The notes beneath the pieces were generated by a model, which was given only the letters and a program-made list of their open reading frames with translations, was not told the origin of the DNA and ran no database searches. Below, one piece after another: positions 24,292 to 25,351 of a stretch of 25,351 bases of DNA (position 1 is its first letter; every line of letters begins with the position of its first letter). Origin of the DNA: an uncultured Holdemanella sp. (GTDB lineage: Bacteria; Bacillota_I; Bacilli_A; Erysipelotrichales; Erysipelotrichaceae). The position numbers and the translations under genes are program-made. The stretch lies in the NCBI RefSeq assembly GCF_934772795.1, contig NZ_CAKVMR010000032.1, forward strand, positions 1-25,351, read 5' to 3'.

Positions 24292-25268
24292 TGAATGTCG
24301 CAACAATTGGTTCTGGTGTAATTGTAGATCGAATGATTGAAGCCATGCGTTTAGATGGTCGATACAATTTATATTGTGTATATTCGAGAACAGAAAAGCG
24401 TGCTAAAGAATTTGCCGAAAAACATGGAATTCAAAAGTATTACACAGATATGGAAGAAATGTTGAATGATGACAATGTGGATATTGTTTATGTTGCAAGT
24501 CCGAATTCTTTACATTATTCACAATCAAAAATGGCGTTGGAACACAAGAAGCATGTTATTACTGAAAAGCCATTTACTCCAACTTTAAAAGAGTGTAATG
24601 AATTATTTGAGATTGCCAAAAAGAATGGTGTCTATATTTTTGAAGCCATCACAAATGTGCATTTGCCAAACTATAAAATCATTAAAGAAAATCTATCCAA
24701 TTGTGGAGATATTAAGATGGTACAGTGCAATTTCTCACAATATTCATCAAAGTATCAAAAGTATAAAGATCATATTCAGACAAATGCGTTTGATCCAGCC
24801 TTCAATGGTGGCGCTTTAATGGATATCAATGTATATAATCTACACTTTGTGACAGGACTATTTGGTAAACCTCGCGAGGTTCATTATTTTAAAAATGTTG
24901 GATACAACGGCATTGATACAAGTGGAATCATCATTATGCAGTATCCAGATTTTATCGCAACTTGTACGGGTGCGAAAGATTGTTCGAGTCCTTATACAGT
25001 ATATGTACAGGGAGATCAGGGAACGATTATTGTTTCTGGAGCAAGTAGTGGTGTATGTAAAGATGTGTATTTTGATGCACCAAAAAGAGATCAAATTGGT
25101 AAAAAAGCTATAGATACAAAAGAAAAAATCAGTATTGAACAACCAGATCACATGTTGTATGAGTGTCAGGACTTTATGGATATCATTCTAAATAAGGATG
25201 AAGAAGCTTATACAACATTTAAGGAACAAACCCAAATTGTTGTAGAACTATTAGAAAAGCTATCATGA
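24288..25268 (+). CDS. Gfo/Idh/MocA family oxidoreductase
   Basis: 326-aa NAD(P)-dependent oxidoreductase, usually acting on sugars, inositols or dihydrodiols. The N-terminal Rossmann fold has ATIGSGVIVDRM (residues 4-15), and the family EKP motif (Glu93-Lys94-Pro95, TEKPFTPT) closes it. The C-terminal alpha/beta domain includes GGALMDINVYNLHFVTGLFG, where the catalytic His region is expected. Length is typical. ATG 24288 follows AAAGGAG (24274-24280) and overlaps the kinase stop; the next codon is also ATG. Translational coupling to a sensor kinase is unusual and the metabolic role is unknown. Confidence 0.92.
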   Translation: MMNVATIGSGVIVDRMIEAMRLDGRYNLYCVYSRTEKRAKEFAEKHGIQKYYTDMEEMLNDDNVDIVYVASPNSLHYSQSKMALEHKKHVITEKPFTPTLKECNELFEIAKKNGVYIFEAITNVHLPNYKIIKENLSNCGDIKMVQCNFSQYSSKYQKYKDHIQTNAFDPAFNGGALMDINVYNLHFVTGLFGKPREVHYFKNVGYNGIDTSGIIIMQYPDFIATCTGAKDCSSPYTVYVQGDQGTIIVSGASSGVCKDVYFDAPKRDQIGKKAIDTKEKISIEQPDHMLYECQDFMDIILNKDEEAYTTFKEQTQIVVELLEKLS

Positions 25269-25280
25269 TGATAGCTTTTT
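25255..25280 (+). terminator. Intrinsic terminator with stop codon as loop
   Basis: AAAAGCTATCA (25255-25265) pairs perfectly with TGATAGCTTTT (25269-25279). The 3-nt loop is the TGA stop of the oxidoreductase gene. A T-run closes it. Confidence 0.92.
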
Positions 25281-25299
25281 GTACGACAGGCAGTCGTGC
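25281..25299. other. Short hairpin
   Basis: GTACGAC (25281-25287) pairs with GTCGTGC (25293-25299), with one G-U pair and an AGGCA loop. It has no T-run. It lies between two terminators and its role is unknown. Confidence 0.5.
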
Positions 25300-25303
25300 T
25301 TAT

Positions 25304-25344
25304 AGTTGATAATCCAAATCAGTGATTATCAACTGTTTTATTTT
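25304..25344 (+). terminator. Second intrinsic terminator
   Basis: AGTTGATAAT (25304-25313) pairs perfectly with ATTATCAACT (25325-25334) around an 11-nt loop, followed by GTTTTATTTT. It is a backup terminator for the preceding operon. There is no comparable U-run for the minus strand. Confidence 0.8.
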
Positions 25345-25351
25345 AGAGACA

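Overview
The window looks like a chromosomal segment of a low-GC Firmicute. AT-rich sequence, strong Shine-Dalgarno sites, a T-box leader, an FMN riboswitch, the cdaA-cdaR-glmM cluster and an FtsEX/M23-hydrolase/CtpA cluster all fit. The mix of genes would suit the Erysipelotrichia or a close relative, but that placement is an impression and was not tested against a database. No phage, IS element, CRISPR array or rRNA is visible. All genes except the first run on the plus strand.

Layout. Positions 1-161 hold two terminator hairpins. A DUF2130 coiled-coil protein (162-1802) is on the minus strand. A free-standing tRNA-Ile(GAT)/tRNA-Ala(TGC) pair with its own promoter and terminator follows, then ogt. 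A T-box leader with an apparent Leu (CUU) specifier controls a YkvI-like transporter and a GldA-type dehydrogenase. The division/cell-wall operon at 5.4-9.3 kb is ftsX-M23 hydrolase-ftsE-ftsX, with two different ftsX genes and one ftsE. ctpA, uvrB and a PfkB kinase come next. An FMN riboswitch then controls ribU and a creatininase-family hydrolase. A small LytTR-type regulator follows, apparently made from a leaderless mRNA.

Between that regulator and a cytoplasmic gamma-glutamyltransferase-like gene lies 547 bp with no gene. It carries a terminator, LytTR-like direct repeats, a -10 box, about 450 nt packed with potential RNA helices and a strong intrinsic terminator. I read it as a candidate large structured non-coding RNA, possibly controlled by the neighbouring regulator, and it is the most interesting element here.

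The last 7 kb holds a Cof-type HAD phosphatase, the c-di-AMP/peptidoglycan precursor cluster cdaA-cdaR-glmM, an OmpR-type response regulator, its histidine kinase (separated by a terminator and a new promoter) and a Gfo/Idh/MocA oxidoreductase, closing with three hairpins.

How it fits together. Much of the window concerns the cell envelope: FtsEX-driven hydrolysis, CtpA, GlmM, CdaA/CdaR and a two-component system co-transcribed with glmM. Three units use an RNA leader or a candidate RNA: a T-box for an amino acid, an FMN riboswitch for flavin, and the unassigned 16.2-16.65 kb RNA. Several promoters share a TTGCA-type -35 box with a 17-bp spacer.
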